64,000 bases of DNA from Halobacteriovoraceae bacterium (GTDB taxonomy: Bacteria; Bdellovibrionota; Bacteriovoracia; Bacteriovoracales; Bacteriovoracaceae). This document shows, piece by piece, positions 1-7,814 of the stretch. Positions within the stretch are counted from its first letter, which is position 1. Every line of letters starts with the position of its first letter. A program made the translations under genes and the position numbers. The stretch lies in the NCBI GenBank assembly GCA_002711995.1, contig PASN01000008.1, forward strand, positions 1 to 64,000, written 5' to 3'. The notes under the pieces are model-generated. The model did not search any database. It was not told the origin of the DNA and saw nothing but the letters and a program-made list of their open reading frames with translations.

Positions 1-1859
1 GTAACAGTAAACTGTCCTGTTCCAATATTGTCACTGGCCTGTCCATCATCAAACTGAACATTGATATTACAATTTTGATCGTAGTTTACATCAGGGTGAA
101 AAGTGACCTCACCAGTGTTCGCATCAACACTTACTGTTCCGTGATCCTGACAATCAGTTCCTGTTGCGGCTACTATTGAATAAGTTCCGTGTCCCTCATC
201 TTGAGACGCTACTGCTGCATCATTAGCAACAACAGTAGCTCCTACGTCTTCATTTAGAGTTGTGTCTGCGATCGTAAATGCTGGCTGAACATTATTAACT
301 GTTATATTAAAGGTTTCTTCGTTGAAATCCATTGTGTCATCTGCTCTTACAACAAGAGTACAAGTTCCAACATCTGTTCTGGCAGGTGTTCCTGTAACAT
401 CTCCAGTTGAAGAACTGATCGACATCCAAGAACAGTCATGTCCAGTCCCGAAAGACCATGAATATGAATCACCTTCAGGGTCGGTAGCGCCCCCCGTGCA
501 AGAATAAGCTGCAAGTTCATTAATTGAAGTTGGACATGATGTAGAAATATTTGGAGCATCGTTTACTCCAGTTACTGAAATGGTCGCTTCTTCAAAGTCA
601 GTACTGGATGAGCCGTTTTCATCGTCAAACACCACTCTTACATTACAAGTAGAATCAAAATCAGCTGCTGGCGTGTATGTCACAGCACCTGTTGAAGGAT
701 CAATAACAACAGTTCCGTTGTCGCTACATTTAATTCCAGTAACATTTGTGTTATCTAAAGAATAAACACCATAGCCTTCTTCATCTGTTGTTACATCGCC
801 CCCAAGAATTACAACTGTTGCAGGGTCATCCTCAGTAATAGGTTGAATTGTAGTTATCGGACTTATAACAGGAGTTACGTTTGTAATAGTAATTGATTTT
901 GTATAATCAGCTGAATCAACTTGGCCATCATTTACTTTAATACCAAGAGTACAACTTCCAACCTGATCATCATTTGGCGTTCCGGAAACAACACCCGTTG
1001 AAGAGTTTACACTTGCCCAAGCACAGTCATTTGATGAAGCAAGTGACCAAGTGTGAGTGTCTTCAGAATCAGAGTCTGAGATTCCTAAAGCTGAGCATGC
1101 ATAAGCTGAGTTTTGAGCAATTGTTGAAGATGAACAGTCTCCAGTGATTGATGGAGTGTCGTTTGTGGAAACAACTGTTACCGCGACTTCGTCAAACACA
1201 GTATTGTCTTCAGAGTTTTCATCATTAAAAACAATTCTCACATTACAAACACCACTATAGTTCATAGTTGGGTGATAGCTCACAGCACCAGTGTTTGGAT
1301 CAATTGAAAGAGTTCCGTTGTCAGAACATTTAGTTCCAGTAGTGGCGGCATTATCTAGCGAGTAAACTCCAAAAGTTTCTTCATTTGCTTGAACTTGGGC
1401 ATCATTTAAAATGACTGTTAGTGGGGAGTCTTCTAGCAATGAAGTATCACTAACTGTTAAAGTGGGAGTAGCGTTTATGATAGTAATTTCAGCAGAGACT
1501 TGTTGCGTACCTGGCAACTTGTCAAAAACCATTTCACAAGTTCCAACTTCATCATCATTTGGACTTCCAGAAATAACCTTGCTTCCATCAATAGACACAA
1601 AAGCACACGTATTGTCTGATGACAGTGACCAAGTCTTGCCATCAGCACGAGCGGTCGCACCAAAGAAGTTGACACATTCAGTTGTTAAGACAGAATCAAT
1701 ATTAGTGGAGCCTTGGTTGATTTCAATGTCACAGCCTAAACTATCTTTATACTCTTGGGTCTCTACACCCAGGCCAGTTGCGCCATCACCAGCACCGCCG
1801 CCTCCACCACAGGAAGAAAGAACTATAAATATTAGAGCAATTGGAATTTGTTTCAACAT
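1..1859 (-). CDS. Large repeat-rich surface lipoprotein (partial, C-terminus off the left edge)
   Basis: The minus-strand frame is open from an ATG at 1859 to the window edge (619 codons visible). The N-terminus is a lipoprotein signal: a short hydrophobic stretch ending in LSSC followed by a glycine-rich linker, so Cys17 is the likely lipidated residue. The rest alternates two Ig/cadherin-like modules of about 95 residues. Type A has paired cysteines, a 'D-S-D-x-E-D-x-H-T-W-S' type motif and a 'GxPNDDxVGxC' motif. Type B has 'EDxxxxV', 'GVYSLDN', 'C-x-DNGT', 'DPxTGAVxYxP' and 'C-N-V-R-I-V-F-x-D-E-N'. At least three A-B pairs are visible. Such modules usually form extended adhesin-like stalks; function is otherwise unknown. 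A GGAAAG ribosome-binding site lies just upstream. The opposite-strand reading of this region is a shadow. Confidence 0.85.
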   Translation of the reverse strand, partial: MLKQIPIALIFIVLSSCGGGGGAGDGATGLGVETQEYKDSLGCDIEINQGSTNIDSVLTTECVNFFGATARADGKTWSLSSDNTCAFVSIDGSKVISGSPNDDEVGTCEMVFDKLPGTQQVSAEITIINATPTLTVSDTSLLEDSPLTVILNDAQVQANEETFGVYSLDNAATTGTKCSDNGTLSIDPNTGAVSYHPTMNYSGVCNVRIVFNDENSEDNTVFDEVAVTVVSTNDTPSITGDCSSSTIAQNSAYACSALGISDSDSEDTHTWSLASSNDCAWASVNSSTGVVSGTPNDDQVGSCTLGIKVNDGQVDSADYTKSITITNVTPVISPITTIQPITEDDPATVVILGGDVTTDEEGYGVYSLDNTNVTGIKCSDNGTVVIDPSTGAVTYTPAADFDSTCNVRVVFDDENGSSSTDFEEATISVTGVNDAPNISTSCPTSINELAAYSCTGGATDPEGDSYSWSFGTGHDCSWMSISSSTGDVTGTPARTDVGTCTLVVRADDTMDFNEETFNITVNNVQPAFTIADTTLNEDVGATVVANDAAVASQDEGHGTYSIVAATGTDCQDHGTVSVDANTGEVTFHPDVNYDQNCNINVQFDDGQASDNIGTGQFTV

Positions 1860-2286
1860 ATAGCTTTCCGAATTATTTGTTACCTCTTAACATTTTCGGT
1901 GCTAACTGCTTAATAATTGAAAGGGTTCTAAGCCTGAAACGAATAGCTTCCAAGCATACATATTAATTTCAAATACTTACGGGCAAAAACTAAAGGAGAC
2001 TTTAGAACCATAGGAAAATAGTTCCATCCAACTTAATCGGCTATGATCGCCAACTTCTTAGGCCGGTTTATCGCCATTTGTGTCACATTAGGGGTAAGCG
2101 TCAAATTTGGAACAAGAGCCATATTGGGTTTAGGAGAATATCCTGTGAAACAATTAACTACTCCTTATTAATCAAGTAAAAACAAGTAGTTGCCATTAAA
2201 CTCTGTACTAAATTTCAGAAATTGATAAAATGAATTTTATATAGAGGCCCTTAATTTAAAAATATCAAGTCAAGGAAGACTAAACA
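1860..2286. other. Divergent intergenic region with a small hairpin
   Basis: This 427-base non-coding stretch separates the divergent lipoprotein and the 2287 gene, so it should hold both promoters. I see a perfect hairpin at 1990-2005 (CTAAAG, GAGA loop, CTTTAG) with no T-tract behind it. No RNA gene was recognised. Confidence 0.4.
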
Positions 2287-3582
2287 TTGTTAAGGATAGC
2301 AAGGATATTAACATTTCTGTTTTCTTTCTCAGCGCTAGCGCAAACTAATGAAAGCGAATACTACCTACTAAAGGAGCAAAGAAATTCTTTAAGCTCTCAG
2401 GTATACTCCATTTACTTGAATCGCATCTGGGGACCAGATGGGATTATGAATGAAATTGCAAAACTAAATAATAAGACCCTAACTCAATTGGGCGAACTAA
2501 CGCCAGGTGAGAAAGTGTTAATCCCCTCACCCCATACTAGAAGCAAATACTGCAACTTTCTTATTACCACAGATAATTTGGTTACCTATAAGTACTTTGT
2601 GAAGAGTGGAAGCGAAAAACTGGAAAAACTTCGCACTAAGGGCAATCTTAATTGTGAAACCGAACAGAAAGATCCCTATGACAACTTTATTTATCTAGAA
2701 GAAAATCAGCTATTAAGCTCAATGATCTACTCCATCTACCTCACTCCCCTTTGGGATCCAGATGGGATTATGCAAGATGTTTATGACATCAACCACCTCG
2801 AAGATGAAACTGAAAAAGACAACAGCATTAAAAGTGTCTATATGATCCCGAAGCTCAAAAGAGCACAGGGATTCAACTATATTGAAGAGATGAATGGGCG
2901 GGTTAAACCTAGAGTTTATATAAATTCCACACCACAAAGAAAGGCACTTCTAAGACTTGCAGGTGGAAAGAAGAAAGAGAAGCCTAAAAAGAAAGAAAAG
3001 CTCATAAAAGATTCTAAATACAGTGTTCTAGGAGCACAAAGTATAAGGTATTCGGAAAGTGACATTTCAAATGTGACAGTGGATATTCTCAGCACTTATG
3101 GTGGCGCTTTTGACATGGAGCTCAAGCTTAAAAACGATGCATACATAAACTTCTACGCTCAGTTTGAATACTTTCCTGAGGTTAAAAATAGAGAAACGGA
3201 GAACAACTACCTCTTTGAAAAGAATGTAAGCTATGAAGACAAATGGCTTAAAGGTCTTAACTACACAGCTGGTTTCTCTGAACCTTGGTACATTCAAAAT
3301 ATCGAAAAAGACGTTTTTAGATTTGTTAGCTCCATAGTCCCTTATGCAGGGGTGGCCAAAAGAGGAAGCTTTGAATCTTTCTCGTTTCGAAGTGAAGTGG
3401 GACTTCTTCCACCACTTGACATGATTAATCAGGATTTAATTGAATTCGGCGCATTCTTTAAACAACACTTTCGTTTCAAACTATTTGGCCAAGACGTCTT
3501 AACTGGCGCCGATATGAAGTATATCAAATTTAAGAATCACACTGACCGCTACATCACCCTATTTGGTGGCCTTACTTTTTAA
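2287..3582 (+). CDS. Secreted protein with duplicated LysM-like N-terminal motif and beta-rich C-terminus
   Basis: The start is TTG at 2287 with an AAGGAAG ribosome-binding site 7-8 bases upstream. Residues 1-18 form a signal peptide ending ...SALAQ. An internal repeat follows: a segment with YSIYL..(I/L)W.PDGIM occurs near residue 39 and again near residue 147. The first copy is followed by a 'L-x-P-G-E-K-V-L-I-P' stretch that resembles the end of a LysM motif, so peptidoglycan binding is possible. A Lys-rich linker (about residues 225-245) precedes a C-terminal half of alternating hydrophobic/polar strands ending in Phe, as in outer-membrane barrels. It may anchor an outer-membrane barrel to the cell wall. 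No close family was recognised. Confidence 0.75.
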   Translation: MLRIARILTFLFSFSALAQTNESEYYLLKEQRNSLSSQVYSIYLNRIWGPDGIMNEIAKLNNKTLTQLGELTPGEKVLIPSPHTRSKYCNFLITTDNLVTYKYFVKSGSEKLEKLRTKGNLNCETEQKDPYDNFIYLEENQLLSSMIYSIYLTPLWDPDGIMQDVYDINHLEDETEKDNSIKSVYMIPKLKRAQGFNYIEEMNGRVKPRVYINSTPQRKALLRLAGGKKKEKPKKKEKLIKDSKYSVLGAQSIRYSESDISNVTVDILSTYGGAFDMELKLKNDAYINFYAQFEYFPEVKNRETENNYLFEKNVSYEDKWLKGLNYTAGFSEPWYIQNIEKDVFRFVSSIVPYAGVAKRGSFESFSFRSEVGLLPPLDMINQDLIEFGAFFKQHFRFKLFGQDVLTGADMKYIKFKNHTDRYITLFGGLTF

Positions 3583-3687
3583 TGCCAGCTTTTTTATCAA
3601 GAATAAATTGTCCTAATCAAAGGTGGAAGCGGCCGGGCTTTTCATGTATAATGGCCATTTGAACAATAATAAAGGTTTACTCGTAAA

Positions 3688-6600
3688 ATGAATTACAATC
3701 AGCTAATTCCACAAAATATTATAGAGGCCGGAGGCCCTTTCTTTTCAGATCAAATGGCCATGCAAGGCAAAAGAGTTTTGGAAACAGCTCGTATTAACAT
3801 CTCTTTCCAGAAAGGAAATGTGGATCGCTACTTTATTATTAGCGGCATTGTTAATGATGGCGAACAAAGACGCAGCAAAGTAAGTTATAAAAAAGAAGCT
3901 GGATCTGTTTCATCTTCATGCGACTGTGCACAGTGGAGTGAAGAAGGACATTGCGCCCATACTGCCGCCCTTTTTTACAAATTCCATCTAAATGAAGCGC
4001 TGAAAAAAGAGCTTGGAGACTCTGAGAGTGGACCCCTAAGGCCAGAGCTATCAGCTTCTGGGCAAGGCGTTCATGCCACCCATTATGGGAGGATTGTTCC
4101 TAACGCCAATAAATTGGAAGGAGCAAGACCAAATTCCACTTACTCCTCTCTTCAATATCTTCTGACCAATAGAAAGGTTGTCCACTTCCCGCTTGCTAAG
4201 ACTCTATCTGGCAAACTAAGACTTGATCTTGTTCCAGCAAACGGACTTGATGAATATGAAAACTTCCCAAACATTGAAGGAAAATTTTGTCCAATCTTCT
4301 CCATTGAAAACGCTGAGGGAAATGTAAAAAAGAAAATAAGCGTATTTGAGTCCTTATATCTATTTGATTGGGAAACAGGAGACGCTTTCAATACTTGGCC
4401 AAATGCCAAAGATCTTATAAAGAATATCCAACGCGAAGGCATTCTTAGACCTTTAAATGATTACCTAAAGATTCTAAGTCCATATATGGATGACGACAGT
4501 CTTAAAATTCTAATTAGACACAGGCCTATAAATGAAATTGAGTTTCAAGATGTAAGCTTCAGATGTTTAATACATAAGTCACAAAGACGATCATTTTTAG
4601 ACTTTGAAATAGAGTTTTTTGATAAAAAAGACAGACTTGTAACACCTCCGCCAATATTTAAACTCATGACCAGTGAGAATGGCCACCTGGATGGATTTCG
4701 TTCTAAAAACGACACCTATGAATTCATTGACGAATTAATGCTATCCATAAAGTTTGAAAATCAAAATTACAAGAAGTCCCTTTATTCATGCTCTAAAAGA
4801 CAAAAGATCTTGGATGATATGGAGTTTGCAAACTCTGATGGGGATATTCTATTCGCCAACGACTCAGCAGACAGTCTCTACAGATTAAGCACTAAAAAGT
4901 TCATGGCAATATTCACAAGTTTCTTTGAGTCTTTCAGTTCAAATTCCGTAAGATTCTCAAACTTCATGGCAGAGTCCAAGAAAGTTCAGTTTCAAATACC
5001 AAAGAATCAACTTCTAGGTGGAATCTCACAATTCCACAAAGACTTGAGTCCATTTGGGGTCTCAGTTTTCTATAATCAAAGTGAAATTAAAACATGGACT
5101 TCAAACATTAAGTTTGAAAGAAAACAGTCCAACCTAGACTGGTTTGAAGTTAACCTGGTTTTAAATAGCCAAGACTTGGAAGTAATCAAGAACGCTGAGT
5201 TCAATGATGACTTCCTTGTGACAGAACAAGGCCTTGTTCTTTTAGATCAAAAAGAAAAAGAGCTTTTAAAGTTCATGAAAAAATACACCAAGCATGAGGC
5301 CACAGGTGATGAGAGCTCAAATGCTCAAGGCATGAACAAATTCTCTTTAACTTTGAATAGATCAAGAATATTTGAACTTTTTGAATTAAAAAAACATGGA
5401 ATTGAAGGGGCCTTAACAGAAGAAGAGGAAAAGATCTGTGAGCGTCTTCTGAACATGGATAAAATGCCAGAGTATCCCCTACCCGACAAACTTAAAGACA
5501 TTGCGCGACCTTATCAGGCCACAGGCTATAATTGGATGCGCTTTCTTCACGAAAACAAATTTGGAGCATGTCTTGCTGATGACATGGGTCTTGGTAAGAC
5601 ACTTCAGACCATTATGTTTCTTCAAAGCATTGTGGATAAAGTTGATCGCATACTTGTTGTTTGTCCAGTTTCCATTCTTATTAACTGGCAAAACGAAATT
5701 GCTAAATTCTCTGACATGGACGTTCACTGCTATTATGGAACTGACAGAGAAAAGCCTAAGGAAGACACCAAGATCATTCTTACAAGCTATGGTGTCATGA
5801 AGAAAGAGGCATACACAACTTTTGCCGATATGAAGTTTGATGTCCTCATCATGGATGAGGTTCAGCACCTTAAAAATATTCGCTCCCAGGGCGCAACCGC
5901 TGCAAGAACCCTGAAAGCAAACTTTAGAATCTGCCTTACAGGTACACATGTTGAAAATGACCTTTCAGAATTTTACAACATAATGGATTTAAGTATCCCT
6001 GGCATTTGGGGGGAGATGAGCTTTTTCAGATCAAGCTCCAATAAAAAGAGCCGCCTGCTTGCCAGACAAACGGTAAGACCTTTTATTCTTAGAAGAACAA
6101 AGGAACAGGTTTTAACTGAGCTTCCTGAAAAAGAGGAAAACCACGTTTACCTTAACTTTACAGATGAAGAGAGAGAGCACTATCTCTCCACATTGGTAAA
6201 TATTAAAAAGCGTATGGAAGTTGCCCAAAAAGGCAGAAAGTACAGCGAAATACTTAAAAGCCTTCTGCAACTTAGGCAACTATGTCTATGGCAAAAGACC
6301 CAGGCCATGCGCAGTTCTAAAGTCGACTTTCTCATGGAGAACTTGGAAGTTCTTCTTGAGGAAGGACATAAAGTGCTTGTCTTCAGCCAATTCACTACAT
6401 ACTTGGACATTATTCAAAATAAAGTCAGAGAAAGAAGTTACAAGCACGCAAGAATTGACGGATCTCAAACACTTAAGAAAAGACAGGCCGAAGTCGAGAG
6501 ATTTCAAGAGGGAGACGCTCAAGTCTTTCTTATCTCCCTTAAGGCCGGTGGCGTTGGTTTAAACCTCACCGCTGCAAGCTATATCTTCTTAATGGACCCT

Positions 6601-6828
6601 TGGTGGAACCCTGCTGTTGAAAACCAAGCAATCGATAGGGCCTACCGTATTGGACAAGAAAACAAGCTTACCGTATACAGGCCAATCATTAAGGATTCTG
6701 TGGAAGAGAAAGTCCTTGTGCTTCAAAATTCAAAAAGAGAGTTGTTCAAAGATCTTATGGCCGCTGACGAAGAATCCTTCTTCAACGGCAAGCTAAGCAT
6801 GGAAGATTTCCAAGCACTCTTAGAGTAG
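3688..6828 (+). CDS. SWIM zinc-finger SNF2-family DEAD/DEAH helicase
   Basis: This 1046-residue protein has an N-terminal SWIM zinc finger (C78-x-C80 ... C89-x-H91), a long middle region as in bacterial SNF2-associated domains, and a C-terminal SNF2 ATPase. The ATPase shows Walker A (DDMGLGKT, about 630-637), motif II (DEVQ, about 723) and the C-terminal motifs 'GGVGLNL' and 'AYRIGQ' (about 985). Members of this family are ATP-dependent DNA translocases that remodel protein-DNA complexes, and bacterial roles are poorly defined. It stands alone on the plus strand and converges on the 6832 gene with a 3-base gap. A second SNF2 gene lies at 30684; the C-terminal tails of the two differ, so they are paralogues rather than a recent duplication. 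Confidence 0.93.
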   Translation: MNYNQLIPQNIIEAGGPFFSDQMAMQGKRVLETARINISFQKGNVDRYFIISGIVNDGEQRRSKVSYKKEAGSVSSSCDCAQWSEEGHCAHTAALFYKFHLNEALKKELGDSESGPLRPELSASGQGVHATHYGRIVPNANKLEGARPNSTYSSLQYLLTNRKVVHFPLAKTLSGKLRLDLVPANGLDEYENFPNIEGKFCPIFSIENAEGNVKKKISVFESLYLFDWETGDAFNTWPNAKDLIKNIQREGILRPLNDYLKILSPYMDDDSLKILIRHRPINEIEFQDVSFRCLIHKSQRRSFLDFEIEFFDKKDRLVTPPPIFKLMTSENGHLDGFRSKNDTYEFIDELMLSIKFENQNYKKSLYSCSKRQKILDDMEFANSDGDILFANDSADSLYRLSTKKFMAIFTSFFESFSSNSVRFSNFMAESKKVQFQIPKNQLLGGISQFHKDLSPFGVSVFYNQSEIKTWTSNIKFERKQSNLDWFEVNLVLNSQDLEVIKNAEFNDDFLVTEQGLVLLDQKEKELLKFMKKYTKHEATGDESSNAQGMNKFSLTLNRSRIFELFELKKHGIEGALTEEEEKICERLLNMDKMPEYPLPDKLKDIARPYQATGYNWMRFLHENKFGACLADDMGLGKTLQTIMFLQSIVDKVDRILVVCPVSILINWQNEIAKFSDMDVHCYYGTDREKPKEDTKIILTSYGVMKKEAYTTFADMKFDVLIMDEVQHLKNIRSQGATAARTLKANFRICLTGTHVENDLSEFYNIMDLSIPGIWGEMSFFRSSSNKKSRLLARQTVRPFILRRTKEQVLTELPEKEENHVYLNFTDEEREHYLSTLVNIKKRMEVAQKGRKYSEILKSLLQLRQLCLWQKTQAMRSSKVDFLMENLEVLLEEGHKVLVFSQFTTYLDIIQNKVRERSYKHARIDGSQTLKKRQAEVERFQEGDAQVFLISLKAGGVGLNLTAASYIFLMDPWWNPAVENQAIDRAYRIGQENKLTVYRPIIKDSVEEKVLVLQNSKRELFKDLMAADEESFFNGKLSMEDFQALLE

Positions 6829-6831
6829 GCC

Positions 6832-7566
6832 TTACCTTATATAAAGAGCGGCCTCTTCGACCTTATCCGCAGAAGGATCATAGTTGTCGCAGATCTTTAT
6901 GGTCTCTCTTTTTACGGCGAAGCCAACATTTTGGTTGTTTAGCTCGAAGTCGTAAGGGTACTCCTTAAACCTGTCAAATCCACCCGGCTTCGTCACATAG
7001 CCGAACTGATTCTCATCTTCGGTGTAAACCTGAATATAGGTGATTCCAACATATTTCTCAGAGAGTTTGTATGGGTAATGCTTTGCTTGCAGTCCCAGAG
7101 TTGCTTGAACTCTTCTGGATGTGGAGAAAGTAACTCCCGCCTCAATACTCATGGCCACGCTTCCTCCTATACCCAGCACCTCGGCGGACAAGGTGGAAGT
7201 CAAAGAAACTTTTATGCTTCTACTCTCTCCCCATTGCGCCATAAAGAACGAAGAATCGTGGCAAGATTCCTCAAAGTATGGAAGGTATGCAACTCGCTCT
7301 TGTTCTTTCACAACATTGTATACCGTAACATATCTCCAGTAGTCATAATCTTGTAGAAAGCTGGCCTTCTGTGCCTTTCCCACAATGACTTTTTGATAAG
7401 ACTCTCTATTAATTGGATCGTAGGCGCTTGGAGCAACGCTTGGAAAGCTTTTGGTTCTGCTTTGTTCAAAAAGCAGATACTTTGGAACCTCAACGACATC
7501 AGCATCTTCAAATTCCATCGAAAAGGAATAATTTACTAAGGTAAGAAATAACAGTGCAAGTTTCAT
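6832..7566 (-). CDS. Secreted protein of unknown function (244 aa)
   Basis: The protein has a clear N-terminal signal peptide (MKLALLFLTLVNYSFS), so it is exported. The mature part has three cysteines spread over the sequence and a mixed composition with aromatic residues. A segment at about residues 117-155 (Ser/Thr-rich, ending in small residues) resembles beta-hairpins such as those of pore-forming or adhesin proteins, but this is weak. The C-terminus is acidic. I do not recognise a family. It converges with the SNF2 gene and no operon partner is evident. Confidence 0.7.
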   Translation of the reverse strand: MKLALLFLTLVNYSFSMEFEDADVVEVPKYLLFEQSRTKSFPSVAPSAYDPINRESYQKVIVGKAQKASFLQDYDYWRYVTVYNVVKEQERVAYLPYFEESCHDSSFFMAQWGESRSIKVSLTSTLSAEVLGIGGSVAMSIEAGVTFSTSRRVQATLGLQAKHYPYKLSEKYVGITYIQVYTEDENQFGYVTKPGGFDRFKEYPYDFELNNQNVGFAVKRETIKICDNYDPSADKVEEAALYIR

Positions 7567-7650
7567 AGGTCCCCTTTTTCTTGAGCAAACGCTATCCAGA
7601 GTAGGGACGAAATAAAAGCGCGGCGGGTTAAACCTTGTAAGAATTACATG

Positions 7651-7755
7651 CTAAATGGAGAAAACACTCAAAGTTTTGGTTACAAACCAGACAACCAAAG
7701 AGATTTTGGTTCCAAAGTAGAGAAGTGAAAGAATAGACATTGCTAACTTTTCCAT
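7651..7755 (-). CDS. Possible 34-residue hydrophobic peptide
   Basis: An ATG at 7755 opens 34 codons that encode one membrane-like segment (LSLLYFGTKISLVVWFV). A TATACT hexamer ends six bases before the ATG, which would suit a leaderless transcript, and no ribosome-binding site is seen. It fills the 248-base gap between two secreted-protein genes. With no homology evidence it may be chance. Confidence 0.2.
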   Translation of the reverse strand: MEKLAMSILSLLYFGTKISLVVWFVTKTLSVFSI

Positions 7756-7814
7756 AATAAAAGTATAGCAACGTCTAAAGGACGCTTGGAAACAACAAGC
7801 ATGTTTTGTAAAAA

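Noticed and set aside
1411-1863. Plus-strand open frame of about 150 codons
   Set aside because: It lies antisense to the repeat-rich lipoprotein, whose signal peptide, lipobox and repeats are clear. The plus frame is a shadow.
5479-5949. Minus-strand open frame of about 156 codons
   Set aside because: It is antisense to the ATPase motifs of the first SNF2 helicase.
3688-6828. First SNF2 helicase as source of the 28-30 kb fragments
   Set aside because: Its C-terminal tail (...DEESFFNGKLSMEDFQALLE) differs from the fragment sequence, which matches only the 30684-33008 gene.
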